Shown here: positions 25,348 through 34,602 of the stretch, one piece after another
Numbering within the stretch: position 1 is the stretch's first letter
How the letters are laid out: every line of letters starts with the position of its first letter
Assembly (NCBI RefSeq): GCF_026810225.1
Contig: NZ_CP113865.1
Location: 1,694,001-1,758,000 of the forward strand
Length of the DNA: 64,000 bases
DNA from: Caldicellulosiruptor morganii
GTDB lineage: Bacteria; Bacillota; Thermoanaerobacteria; Caldicellulosiruptorales; Caldicellulosiruptoraceae
Direction of reading: 5' to 3'
Notes under the pieces: model-generated
Seen by the model: the letters and a program-made list of their open reading frames with translations, nothing else
What the model was told of the DNA's origin: nothing
Databases searched by the model: none
Position numbers and translations under genes: made by a program

Positions 25348-26286
25348 TTACTTCTCACCACAGAGCTCAAGCAGTCTTTCCCATCTTCTATCAACTTCCT
25401 GCTGTATCTGCTCAATAAGATGTTCATTCCCTTTTTTGAAAAGATGTCTGAATCTTCCCTGTGTCTTCAAAAATTCAACAACCGGAAGCTTTTCTTTTGG
25501 TTTGTATGTGAGTCTGTACTGACCATTTACAACCTCGTAAAGCGGCCAGAAACATGTGTCAACTGCAAGCTTTGAAATCTCAATTAACTTTGAGGTTTCA
25601 TATCTCCAGCCTCTTGGACATGGAGCCAGAACATTCAAAAATGCAGGACCATTTGTATATAAAGCTTTCTCATCCTTTTCAATCAAATCTTTCAAGTTTG
25701 GTGTGATGAAAGCTGTCTGGGCAACATATGGTATACCATGGGCAACCATAACTTCTGTCAGATCTTTTCTCCACTGCATCTTACCCGGTAAAACTTTACC
25801 CTGCGGTGATGTTGTTGTATCAGCATAAAGTGGTGTTGCAGACGACCTCTGGATACCTGTGTTCATATACGCACCGTTGTCATAGCAGACATATACCATG
25901 TTGTGCCCTCTTTCCATTGCACCCGAAAGAGATTGCAAGCCAATATCGTATGTCCCACCGTCTCCACCGAATGCAATGAACTTAAACTCGCCCTTAACCT
26001 TACCTTTTTTCTTTAAAACTCTGTATGCTGCCTCAGCACCTGAAACTGTTGCAGCAGCGTTTTCAAATGCACTGTGGATGAATGAATCCTTCCATGCTGT
26101 GTATGGATAAATGCAGCTGGATACTTCCAAACAGCCTGTTGCAACACCAACAACTGCCCTATCCTCCGGTTTTAATGTCCTTAGAATTGCTCTTACAGCA
26201 ACAGGTGCACCACAACCTGCACACATTCTATGACCGCCAGTAAATCTTTCAGGTCTTGTAGCAAGCTCCTTGATATTGTATGCCAT
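25348..26286 (-). CDS. porB: Pyruvate:ferredoxin oxidoreductase, beta subunit
   Basis: 312 residues, the thiamine-diphosphate-binding subunit. CAGCGAP near the N-terminus is a cluster-ligand motif. GDGGTYDIGLQSLSGA and YDNGAYMNTGIQRS form the ThDP/Mg site, and CPRGW follows later. Together with PorA, PorC and PorD it oxidises pyruvate to acetyl-CoA and CO2 and reduces ferredoxin, the core of fermentative hydrogen and acetate formation. Last gene of porCDAB. A 2-ketoisovalerate oxidoreductase is a possible alternative. Confidence 0.9.
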   Translation of the reverse strand: MAYNIKELATRPERFTGGHRMCAGCGAPVAVRAILRTLKPEDRAVVGVATGCLEVSSCIYPYTAWKDSFIHSAFENAAATVSGAEAAYRVLKKKGKVKGEFKFIAFGGDGGTYDIGLQSLSGAMERGHNMVYVCYDNGAYMNTGIQRSSATPLYADTTTSPQGKVLPGKMQWRKDLTEVMVAHGIPYVAQTAFITPNLKDLIEKDEKALYTNGPAFLNVLAPCPRGWRYETSKLIEISKLAVDTCFWPLYEVVNGQYRLTYKPKEKLPVVEFLKTQGRFRHLFKKGNEHLIEQIQQEVDRRWERLLELCGEK

Positions 26287-26303
26287 TTTAAAAGCACACC
26301 TCC

Positions 26304-27485
26304 TTATTCTCTCACGCCAATGTAGTTGTAAACTTCACCAACATTGCCTGTCCTGACAATGTCAAGAAGTCTGTCATAGACCTTTGCAATGTCATCAGTT
26401 TTCACATCTCTTCCGCCAAGACCATAAATATAGTTGATAACCTTAATTCCATCTGCTCTTCCATAAAGAGCACTTGTGATTTCAGTAAACAGTGGACCAC
26501 CAGCAGCGTTAAAGCTATCTGTCTTGTCCATCACAGCAATCGCTTTGAGATGCTTTAAAGCATCTACAATCTCCTCAACCGGGAATGGTCTGAAAAGTCT
26601 TGGCTTTAAAAGCCCCACCTTGTATCCTTTGCTTCTGTATTCATCAACAACAGCCTTTGCAGTTCCTGCTGTTGAGTTCATAACAACAATTGCAACCTCT
26701 GCATCATCAAGCTTATATGTTTCAAAAAGTCCATACTTTCTCCCGCTTATTTTTGCAAACTCATCAGCTATTTCCAAAACAACCTTCTTTGCATTCTTCA
26801 TAGCTTCTGCCTGCTGTCTTTTATGCTCAAAATAATATGGTGGCAGATCCAGCGGACCCATTGAAATTGGATTCTGTTCATTTAAAAGATAATATTCTGG
26901 ATTGTACTCACCAACAAAGTTTCGCACAACTTCGTCCTCTAAAAGCTCTATATTCTCAACAGCATGGCTTGTGATAAATCCGTCATAACATACCATAACA
27001 GGAAGTCTTACATCTTTGTGTTCAGCAATTCTTATTGCCTGAATCAAAGAGTCATATGCTTCCTGGTTGTTTTCACAGTATATCTGAATCCAGCCACTGT
27101 CTCTTGCACCCATTGAGTCTGAATGGTCATTGTGAATATTAATCGGACCAGAAAGAGCTCTGTTTATAACCGCCATTACTATTGGAAGTCTCATTGAGGC
27201 TGCAATGTAGAGCATCTCCCACATCAGAGCCAAACCCTGAGATGATGTTGCTGTCATGGTCCTTGCACCTGCAGCTGATGCGCCAATACAAGCACTCATT
27301 GCGCTGTGCTCAGATTCAACCGCAACAAACTCTGTATCAACCTCTCCATTTGCGACAAATTGAGAAAAATACTGTGGTACTTCGGTTGAAGGTGTAATTG
27401 GAAACGCAGCAACAACATCCGGATTTATTTGTCTCATAGCATAAGCTATTGCCTCGTTTCCAGAAAGTCTATCACGAATTGCCAT
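26304..27485 (-). CDS. porA: Pyruvate:ferredoxin oxidoreductase, alpha subunit
   Basis: 393 residues. The pyrimidine-binding ThDP domain starts LSGNEAIAYAMRQINPDVVAA, with TPSTEVPQY and TATSSQGLALMWEMLY. A C-terminal transketolase-like domain follows (about 250-390, VGLLKPRLFRPFP). GGAGGGA ribosome site. Spaced 17 bases before porB and 27 after porD, so one operon. Confidence 0.92.
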   Translation of the reverse strand: MAIRDRLSGNEAIAYAMRQINPDVVAAFPITPSTEVPQYFSQFVANGEVDTEFVAVESEHSAMSACIGASAAGARTMTATSSQGLALMWEMLYIAASMRLPIVMAVINRALSGPINIHNDHSDSMGARDSGWIQIYCENNQEAYDSLIQAIRIAEHKDVRLPVMVCYDGFITSHAVENIELLEDEVVRNFVGEYNPEYYLLNEQNPISMGPLDLPPYYFEHKRQQAEAMKNAKKVVLEIADEFAKISGRKYGLFETYKLDDAEVAIVVMNSTAGTAKAVVDEYRSKGYKVGLLKPRLFRPFPVEEIVDALKHLKAIAVMDKTDSFNAAGGPLFTEITSALYGRADGIKVINYIYGLGGRDVKTDDIAKVYDRLLDIVRTGNVGEVYNYIGVRE

Positions 27486-27512
27486 TCTTTTATTCCCTCC
27501 TCTGTAAAATTC

Positions 27513-27812
27513 TTATTTCTTCTCTTCTACAAAATCAAATGCCTTAAATGGGCAAACCTCTGTGCAAACGCCACAGCCCTTGCAGTGGTCATAGTCAACT
27601 CCAACCATTTTGCCATTTTCTACTTTTATTGATGAATCCGGACATACATAGAAGCAAAACAGGCACTGTTTGCACTTGTCTTCGTGCCAGACAGGTCTCA
27701 TAGTTCTCCAATCGCCTGTCTTGAAGTCCTCTGCATTACCCGGGTCAATTATTACACCCGCCGGTGTTATTTCCTTCCATGTAACCTCTTCTGTTATTTT
27801 CATCTTTCTCAT
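27513..27812 (-). CDS. porD: Pyruvate:ferredoxin oxidoreductase, delta (ferredoxin-like) subunit
   Basis: 99 residues with two 4Fe-4S motifs, CKQCLFCFYVCP and CKGCGVCTEVCP. It passes electrons from the ThDP centre to ferredoxin. The ATG overlaps the porC stop (TAATG), and GGAGGTG lies 8 bases upstream. Confidence 0.93.
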   Translation of the reverse strand: MRKMKITEEVTWKEITPAGVIIDPGNAEDFKTGDWRTMRPVWHEDKCKQCLFCFYVCPDSSIKVENGKMVGVDYDHCKGCGVCTEVCPFKAFDFVEEKK

Positions 27813-28387
27813 TATCCCTGCACCTCCTGCATTCCTCTAACAAACGCCTTCATGTTCCCCTCTATAACATCTGGCTTTGTTGCAAACTTGTGCTTGAGTG
27901 ACTCTTCCATGTCTTTAATAGCCCTATCTTCAGGAATGATACCTGTTACCTTAATAACAGCACCAAGCACCGGTATATTGGGGAAGTATTTTCCAAGGCA
28001 CTCTAAAGAGATCTTTCTTGCGTCGATTGTATACACTTTGCCGTCAAAATCACCCAAAAGCTTTTTAACCTCATCGGGTGTCTTTGAAGTGTTTACAATG
28101 ATTGCACCATCTTTCTTGAGCCCTTTTGTAACATCAACACTGCCAATGAGTGTTTCATCGACAACCACAACATAGTCTGGCTCATAGATGTTGCTGTGAA
28201 TTGTAATTCTTTCATCGCTTATTCTGTTGTAAGCTGTGATTGGAGCACCCATTCTCTCAGGACCATATTCAGGGAATCCCTGAACGAACTTTCCTGTGTT
28301 AAAAGCTGCTTCTGCCAAAAGAAGTGACGCTGTCTTGGCACCCTGTCCACCTCTTCCGTGCCATCTTATCTCAATCATTCTGCCCAT
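27812..28387 (-). CDS. porC: Pyruvate:ferredoxin oxidoreductase, gamma subunit
   Basis: About 191 residues. MIEIRWHGRGGQGAKTAS and the FPEYGPERMGAPI motif are typical of the gamma subunit. The ATG at 28387 follows GGGAGG by 8 bases, so the longer frame from 28453 is not used. First gene of the por operon. Its upstream region ends at an IS110 insertion, which may have separated the operon from its original promoter region. Confidence 0.92.
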   Translation of the reverse strand: MGRMIEIRWHGRGGQGAKTASLLLAEAAFNTGKFVQGFPEYGPERMGAPITAYNRISDERITIHSNIYEPDYVVVVDETLIGSVDVTKGLKKDGAIIVNTSKTPDEVKKLLGDFDGKVYTIDARKISLECLGKYFPNIPVLGAVIKVTGIIPEDRAIKDMEESLKHKFATKPDVIEGNMKAFVRGMQEVQG

Positions 28388-28638
28388 TTTCGTACCTCCC
28401 TCGTATAATATGATTATCAAATCACTTAAAACTTCATATCTCAATTGGTACATTAAATTATTAGTACCAATTGATTACTGGAAACTGACCTTGATAACAA
28501 AGCTTTTCTTAACACATTCACTTCTTAAAAAATTGAATATTAAAATTGACTGCTACAGTTTAAATTTGCCCTTTATCTCTGGTAAACTAATATCAGAAAA
28601 AGTTTAAGCCTGATTTAGTTTATTTGGATATTTTTTGC

Positions 28639-28897
28639 CACCTCCTGCTGGACGTGCTTTGATATCTGCACGCCACAGCTTGAGAAAGACTGAACCCCAA
28701 AGGATTACATGAGTAATGTTTACTCGTTTGCTGTGCACGGTCAGTTTACCACATCTGATTTGAGCATGTCAGATGTGTGCACCCTGTAAACTGCTCCGTA
28801 GCTCTAATATCGGCGAGGCTGCATTACATGTAATCCCCAGGGATAAAGGGCAAAACTTTTTTCTAACACCACACACTTTAGAAAGGAGGCCTTTAAA
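28639..28897 (+). ncRNA. Candidate IS110 bridge RNA in the left end
   Basis: Non-coding and strongly foldable. CGTGC (28653-28657) pairs with GCACG (28668-28672). GGATTACATG (28702-28711) pairs perfectly with CATGTAATCC (28827-28836). Within that, CAGTTTAC (28742-28749) pairs with GTAAACTG (28786-28793), enclosing CACATCTGA (28750-28758) / TCAGATGTG (28769-28777). Long stems with internal loops directly upstream of the recombinase match what is known of IS110 bridge RNAs, which carry target- and donor-binding loops. The transcript and its ends are inferred. Confidence 0.6.
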
Positions 28898-30142
28898 TTG
28901 CCAAATACTTTAATCGTGGGCATTGATATCAGTAGTCAGTCAAATTCTATCTTCTTCATCGATGATGCCGGAAATCACTTGATTAAAAAACCCTTTTCCT
29001 TGCCTAACGATCAAGAAGGTGCTAATGAATTAATCAAAAGAGTCATTGACTGCCTCAGCCAGTATAATCTGTCCTACGTTAAATTCGGCATGGAAGCAAC
29101 TTCACATTACGGTTGGCATCTGCATTTGTATCTTGCTTCCTCTTCTGAATTACTACCTTACAAACCAACCTTTTACGTGCTCAACCCAAGCATCGTCAAA
29201 GGATTTAAAAAGATCTACACTTTCTTGCCTAAAACAGATAACATCGACGCTGTCGTTATTGCTGAATGCGTCAGGTTCAGTAAGCTAAATCCAACACCTT
29301 TGCCTGACTTCAAATATGCTGCACTACAACGCCTTACCAGAATGCGCTATCACCTTGTTCATAATCTAACTCGCGAAAAAAACAGAGCTCTCAATCTCAT
29401 ATACCTTAAATTCTCCACTTATTCTCAAGACTGCCCATTTTCTGATATCTTCGGTAAGGCATCTTGCGCTATCATCGAAAACTTCACCCCAGATGATATT
29501 GCTTCCATGCCTTTAGAAGATTTAATTAAATTTGTATCTGACAACGGCAACAACAGATTATCAGATGTCAATAAAATCGCTGAAATACTTAAAACCGCTG
29601 CTAATCGTTCATACAGATTACATCCTCTGTTGGCTGAGGCAAATGACTTAGCTTTGTCTATGACTCTTGAAAACATTAGATTTATGCAAGAACAACTTAA
29701 AAAACTCGACAAAGAAATCTCAAAACTTCTTAAAGCTTTCTCCCAAACCTTGACCACCATCCCTGGCATAGGAGATGTTCTTGCAGCCGGCATCATCGCT
29801 GAAATCGGTGATATCAAGCGCTTCAAAAATGAAGCTGCTTTAGCTAAATACTCCGGCCTTGTTTGGACTCAATACCAATCAGGCAATTTCAATGCCCAGG
29901 AAACCTCATTGGCTAAGTGTGGTAACCAATACCTGAGATACTATCTTGTTGAGGCTGCTAACTGTGTTAGGGTGCACACAGTCCGTTATAAAGCCTTCTA
30001 CAACAAGAAGTTCTCAGAGGTTACCAAACATCAGCATAAACGTGCCCTCGTCCTCACCGCAAGACGATTAATTCCTCTGATCTTTGCAATGCTCAGCAAA
30101 GGTCAAATATATCAAGAAAGAGGTGATGTTTACAATACTTAG
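28898..30142 (+). CDS. IS110-family transposase (DEDD recombinase)
   Basis: 414 residues. The N-terminal RuvC-like DEDD domain has VGIDISSQSNS (Asp), KFGMEATSHYG (Glu) and KTDNIDAVVIAE (two Asp). The C-terminal Transposase_20 domain has TIPGIGDVLAAGIIAEIGD and the nearby serine-containing region LAKCGNQYLRYYLVEAA. The start is TTG at 28898 behind AAAGGAGG. Intact and likely active. It needs the upstream bridge RNA to choose target and donor DNA. Confidence 0.93.
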   Translation: MPNTLIVGIDISSQSNSIFFIDDAGNHLIKKPFSLPNDQEGANELIKRVIDCLSQYNLSYVKFGMEATSHYGWHLHLYLASSSELLPYKPTFYVLNPSIVKGFKKIYTFLPKTDNIDAVVIAECVRFSKLNPTPLPDFKYAALQRLTRMRYHLVHNLTREKNRALNLIYLKFSTYSQDCPFSDIFGKASCAIIENFTPDDIASMPLEDLIKFVSDNGNNRLSDVNKIAEILKTAANRSYRLHPLLAEANDLALSMTLENIRFMQEQLKKLDKEISKLLKAFSQTLTTIPGIGDVLAAGIIAEIGDIKRFKNEAALAKYSGLVWTQYQSGNFNAQETSLAKCGNQYLRYYLVEAANCVRVHTVRYKAFYNKKFSEVTKHQHKRALVLTARRLIPLIFAMLSKGQIYQERGDVYNT

Positions 30143-30272
30143 TTAATCCCATTTCTTAATTTAATAATCTTCTCAAAACAAGCTGCCAGTTAAATTTTTC
30201 CAGGCTGAGCGGCTCGGTATTCTATTGCCTTTTTTGCCCTAATTATCTAAAAAATTTTTTTAAAAAACCCCC

Positions 30273-30300
30273 TTGACATTATACCGTTTGTCTTTATAAA
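30273..30300 (+). promoter_or_regulatory. Promoter upstream of the TVP38-family gene
   Basis: TTGACA (30273-30278), 16-base spacer, TATAAA (30295-30300), in the 363-base gene-free stretch 30143-30505. The first part of that stretch is the IS110 right end; the rest is AT-rich leader with nothing else recognised. Confidence 0.6.
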
Positions 30301-30505
30301 GCATTACAGTGTTTTATTTGAACTGTATTAAGGGTATTAATATTTAACACTACCTTTTTATTATATATTTTGAATGTTAAAAAATCAACATATTTTTGAA
30401 TACACCATTATTGTAAATAATTGTAATTAGGGTTGATTGGAAACTTATTTTAGGATATATTAATTTGTGAAAGGTAAATTTTAATAAAAGCTTTTGGAGG
30501 CAAAA

Positions 30506-31204
30506 ATGAAGGGTAAAAATATCAAAGTGGTGCTGAATATCATTGCAATACTCATTTTTTTAATTGTAATTGCTCTTGTTGCAAGCCATTATTCAAAACA
30601 GATAATAGACCTTACCTCAAGCCCGGCAAAGTTTAGAAACTGGGTGCTTTCTTTTGGCAGCCTGGGAGTGGTTGTTTTTATTCTATTTCAGGTTCTACAG
30701 GTTGTGGTGTCAGTTATTCCGGGAGAAGCCATTCAGGTCTCCGGCGGATACATATACGGGACGCTTGCAGGCAGCTTTTACTCACTTGCAGGTATTATGC
30801 TGGGCTCAGTAATAGTCTTTTATATTTCCAGAATCCTGGGATACAATCTAATCAAAAAGTTAGTTCCAGAAAAAAGTTTGGAAAAATTCTATTTTGTAAT
30901 AAACTCGCCCAAAATCGAAACCATTATATTTCTCCTGTTTTTGATTCCCGGAATACCAAAAGATGTACTTGTGTACATTGCCGGACTTTCTCCAGTAAAA
31001 CCCATTAATTTTTTCATAATAACCGCAATTGCAAGATTCCCCGGCATTTTCTTTTCATCTTACATTGGAAGCAATATTGAGAAAAAAAATTATGAAGCTG
31101 CAATAGCGGTTGCAGTGATTTCAATCATCCTTTTTGTAATTGGGCTTATTTACCATGAAAAAATTTTAAAAAAGATTTCTTCTCTTGTCCACAAAAAAAG
31201 GTAG
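30506..31204 (+). CDS. TVP38/TMEM64-family (DedA-like) membrane protein
   Basis: About 232 residues with six hydrophobic segments. The SNARE-associated/TVP38 domain shows VIPGEAIQVSGGYIYG, then LGSVIVFYISR, and a second repeat with FLIPGIPKDVLVYIAGLSP. Family members act as lipid scramblases or envelope homeostasis factors; the specific role is unknown. The ATG at 30506 follows GGAGG; an upstream TTG is in frame but lies in the ribosome site. Confidence 0.85.
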   Translation: MKGKNIKVVLNIIAILIFLIVIALVASHYSKQIIDLTSSPAKFRNWVLSFGSLGVVVFILFQVLQVVVSVIPGEAIQVSGGYIYGTLAGSFYSLAGIMLGSVIVFYISRILGYNLIKKLVPEKSLEKFYFVINSPKIETIIFLLFLIPGIPKDVLVYIAGLSPVKPINFFIITAIARFPGIFFSSYIGSNIEKKNYEAAIAVAVISIILFVIGLIYHEKILKKISSLVHKKR

Positions 31205-31229
31205 CTCGTTTAATATGAGCTACCTTTTA
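31192..31229. terminator. Bidirectional terminator between the TVP38-family gene and serS
   Basis: GGTAGCTC / GAGCTACC hairpin flanked by A7 on the left and T4 on the right, placed between convergent genes. Confidence 0.8.
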
Positions 31230-31236
31230 AAGTTTT

Positions 31237-32553
<1,317 letters not shown>

Positions 32554-32594
32554 TTATAGTTTAAATGTTATCAGCATTTTCAGAGCTTGTAAAT

Positions 32595-32624
32595 ATTTTA
32601 TCACAAAAAGCTGCCACTTTACAA
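32595..32624 (-). promoter_or_regulatory. serS promoter
   Basis: TTGTAA (32619-32624), 18-base spacer, TAAAAT (32595-32600) on the minus strand. The -35 overlaps that of the tRNA-Arg promoter. Confidence 0.5.
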
Positions 32625-32646
32625 ATCCCAAGAAATATTGTATTAT
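32618..32646 (+). promoter_or_regulatory. tRNA-Arg promoter
   Basis: TTTACA (32618-32623), 17-base spacer, TATTAT (32641-32646), 22 bases before the tRNA. Confidence 0.6.
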
Positions 32647-32668
32647 ATTATTTGCAAAATTAAAAAAT

Positions 32669-32745
32669 GCGCCCGTAGCTCAGCAGGATAGAGCAATGGT
32701 TTCCTAAACCATGTGCCGGAGGTTCGAGTCCTCTCGGGCGCACCA
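32669..32745 (+). tRNA. tRNA-Arg (anticodon CCT)
   Basis: A 77-base cloverleaf with acceptor stem GCGCCCG / CGGGCGC and encoded CCA. The anticodon arm ATGGT-TTCCTAA-ACCAT gives CCT, and the T arm contains GGTTCGAGTCC. Confidence 0.96.
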
Positions 32746-32758
32746 TTTTTGGTTTAGG

Positions 32759-33247
32759 CTAAAAGTCCATTGTGCGGGCAATGGACTTTTTTATAATTTC
32801 TATAGTAATATTCTGATAAGGTTGCCCATCCTTCCCATATCCATCATACTCAAATATAACCCTGGTTGCTCCAGAAGTATTAGGTGGAACAAGTGTTGCA
32901 ACGTTTGGTTCATACTCCTTTATCCACCAGTAGCCAACCGAAGATGGTTTCCACGGATTGCCAGGAACACTGCCAGGTAAACCATATACTGCTCTTCTAT
33001 AATCTATTGCATACTCAGTATTCAAATAGAATGTACCTTTACCTGGAACGTTTATAGATGCATCTGTATTATCTGGTAATATATCTCTTAGAACATCATC
33101 CCTTGTTATACCTTTGTAACTGTCAAACCCACCCTCATAAAAATTATTTGCTACTGCACTATAATCAATAGCATGCGCCATAGTTATACCATGATTTTTG
33201 AAAAAGCTACACAGAATTTTGAAGCTCTTACAAACACAAAAAGCCAC
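32759..33247 (-). CDS. Hypothetical protein next to tRNA-Arg, possibly a fragment
   Basis: Up to 162 residues; a start at 33181 (MAHAIDYSAVANNF) is as likely as 33247. I recognise no family. The sequence is Gly/Tyr/Pro-rich (FYEGGFDSYKG, GLPGSVPGNPWKPS, EYDGYGKDGQPYQN), like a piece of an extracellular or surface protein. No clear signal peptide or ribosome site is seen. The last ten codons lie inside the tRNA terminator hairpin, so the present C-terminus may be accidental. It may be the end of a larger gene lost by rearrangement, or a spurious frame. Confidence 0.4.
   Translation of the reverse strand: MAFCVCKSFKILCSFFKNHGITMAHAIDYSAVANNFYEGGFDSYKGITRDDVLRDILPDNTDASINVPGKGTFYLNTEYAIDYRRAVYGLPGSVPGNPWKPSSVGYWWIKEYEPNVATLVPPNTSGATRVIFEYDGYGKDGQPYQNITIEIIKKSIARTMDF
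32761..32792 (+). terminator. tRNA-Arg terminator
   Basis: AAAAGTCCATTG / CAATGGACTTTT perfect hairpin with a T6 end, 15 bases after the tRNA CCA. Confidence 0.8.
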
Positions 33248-33298
33248 GACTGGATAGGCAGCTTATTCAAAGCTGCTTTAAAAACCAATCGTGGCTTT
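33239..33298. repeat. Nested inverted repeat
   Basis: AAAGCCACGA at the left pairs with TCGTGGCTTT at the right, enclosing a second hairpin GCAGCTT / AAGCTGC. It lies between the hypothetical gene and hicA. It could be a terminator for hicA on the minus strand or a small mobile repeat; no other copy was seen in the window. Confidence 0.5.
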
Positions 33299-33398
33299 AC
33301 TCCCCTTCTTTTTGTTACTTTTTCTGCGTTTTACTCTCTGCCACTTTTTACTCTTGTAGAAAATTTGACATTCTGTATAAACACCTAAAAAGAAGAAC

Positions 33399-33623
33399 TC
33401 AAAGAAGTTCTAAAAACTCTTCCAAACTTATTCCTGCTTGTTCCAAAATACTTTTCAGTGTTCCCCTTGCAACCTCTTCGTGCATTGGAATAATCACAAT
33501 CCTTGTTGGATTCTCTTTCTTTAGCTTGAGATGACTACCTTTTTGCGCTACTTCTCTGAATCCAGCTTTCTTGAGCGCTCTTATTACTTCCTGTGGCTTT
33601 AATAAGGGATATTTGGAGGACAT
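33399..33623 (-). CDS. hicA: HicA-type mRNA interferase toxin
   Basis: 74 residues with a dsRNA-binding-like fold. The conserved GSHLKLKKENPTRIVIIPMH includes the catalytic His of HicA. It cleaves mRNA independently of the ribosome when not bound by HicB. Starts one base after the hicB stop, so the two are translationally coupled. Confidence 0.88.
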   Translation of the reverse strand: MSSKYPLLKPQEVIRALKKAGFREVAQKGSHLKLKKENPTRIVIIPMHEEVARGTLKSILEQAGISLEEFLELL

Positions 33624-33624
33624 T

Positions 33625-33825
33625 TCATACTGCCACCTCTATAGTAGTTATCAGTGGTGGCATTTGTGGTTTTTGTATTTCTTCTCCCTCATAGTAAAGT
33701 TCAAGAGCTTCTTTCAGGTTTGCTATTGCTTCTTCAATAGTTTTTCCCTGCGAGGCTACACTGTTTTCCACACATTTAGCTACATACCAGTTGTCCTCTT
33801 TGTTTACTACCACTGTAAACACCAT
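33625..33825 (-). CDS. hicB: HicB-type antitoxin
   Basis: About 66 residues. A partial RNase H-like HicB domain: VFTVVVNKEDNWYVAKCVEN followed by SQGKTIEEAIANLKEALELY. There is no C-terminal DNA-binding domain, so it is the short form that neutralises but may not repress strongly. ATG at 33825 after AAAAGGTGA; the frame is open further upstream without a ribosome site. Antitoxin-first order with hicA. Confidence 0.88.
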   Translation of the reverse strand: MVFTVVVNKEDNWYVAKCVENSVASQGKTIEEAIANLKEALELYYEGEEIQKPQMPPLITTIEVAV

Positions 33826-33925
33826 CACAAAATCACCTTTTAAAAGTTTTTGCTTACATCTCTTATTATACCACACAAAAGACAAAAACCACAGCTCAAA
33901 AGCTGCAGTGGATTAATAGTTAACT

Positions 33926-34189
33926 CTATTCGTAGTGTGTCCACATCCTATAAATTTTAACAATCTTTTCTTCTTCTAAAACTTCGTATATTATCCTATG
34001 CTGTATGTTTATTCTTCTTGAAAACTTGCCACTTAGCTCTCCTTTTAATTTCTCATAAGGTGGCGGATTTTGATATAGATTTTCTTTTAATATTCTTAAA
34101 ATTTCCTTTGCTTTTTTATCCAATCCGCATTCTTCTAGTTTCTTTGCATCTTTTAAAGCATATTTTGAAAACTTTAATTTATATCCCAT
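33926..34189 (-). CDS. YoeB/Txe-family toxin
   Basis: 87 residues of the RelE superfamily. KFSKYALKDAKKLEECGL at the start, GELSGKFSRRINIQHRIIYEV in the centre and the terminal IYRMWTHYE (His-Tyr end) are typical of YoeB/Txe mRNA endonucleases. Overlaps the antitoxin gene by 16 bases. Confidence 0.88.
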   Translation of the reverse strand: MGYKLKFSKYALKDAKKLEECGLDKKAKEILRILKENLYQNPPPYEKLKGELSGKFSRRINIQHRIIYEVLEEEKIVKIYRMWTHYE

Positions 34190-34431
34190 CCTAAATCTTC
34201 CTCATCTTCCCATTCATCTAAAGGAACTTTATCAGCATCTGAAATACTTTCTTTTAGGTTGGGTATTGATAGCAAATACAATGTTTCCTGAATTGCATTC
34301 CAGTCTTCCTCAGAGATCAAAATTGCATTACCTTTTTTTGAAGTTATTTGTATTGGCTCACTGGTTTCCCTCACCTGTTCAATTATTTTGTATATGTTCT
34401 GCCTTACTTTTGTTACAGGCATTGTTTTCAT
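34174..34431 (-). CDS. YefM/Phd-family antitoxin
   Basis: 85 residues. The N-terminal Phd fold has MPVTKVRQNIYKIIEQVRET and GNAILISEEDWNAIQETLYL. The acidic C-terminal tail (LDEWEDEEDLGWDI) is the likely toxin-binding part. Antitoxin-first order, coupled to the toxin by overlap. A promoter with repeated ACGTAC boxes lies upstream. Confidence 0.9.
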   Translation of the reverse strand: MKTMPVTKVRQNIYKIIEQVRETSEPIQITSKKGNAILISEEDWNAIQETLYLLSIPNLKESISDADKVPLDEWEDEEDLGWDIN

Positions 34432-34451
34432 CTAAATCACCTCTAAAAACA

Positions 34452-34480
34452 ATTATAACGTACATAATAACGTACGTCAA
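34452..34480 (-). promoter_or_regulatory. YefM/YoeB-type promoter with autoregulatory operator
   Basis: On the minus strand TTGACG (34475-34480), 17 bases, TATAAT (34452-34457). The spacer holds two ACGTAC boxes (34458-34463 and 34470-34475), the second extended to the palindrome ACGTACGT. YefM-type operators use short palindromic boxes; binding here is inferred. Confidence 0.65.
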
Positions 34481-34602
34481 CAAAAGAACAAGTTTTTCTG
34501 CAAAAGTTTTCTGTAATCGTTTATAATGCCTTTCCCCATGTGAATATTAACTTTCCTGCTTTGAATGTAGACCCAAAAGTCTTTCTTTTGTATTTAAATC
34601 GC

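Larger units (their letters stand above)
28625..30230 (+). mobile_element. IS110-family insertion sequence
   Basis: A complete IS110-type recombinase gene with about 270 bases of structured non-coding left end and a short right end. There are no obvious terminal inverted repeats, as expected for the IS110 group. The exact ends cannot be fixed from one copy; the stated limits are estimates. Confidence 0.7.

Noticed and set aside
25224-25427. 67-residue minus-strand frame between porB and pheA
   Set aside because: It overlaps the porB 3' end and the por terminator and has no ribosome site or family features.
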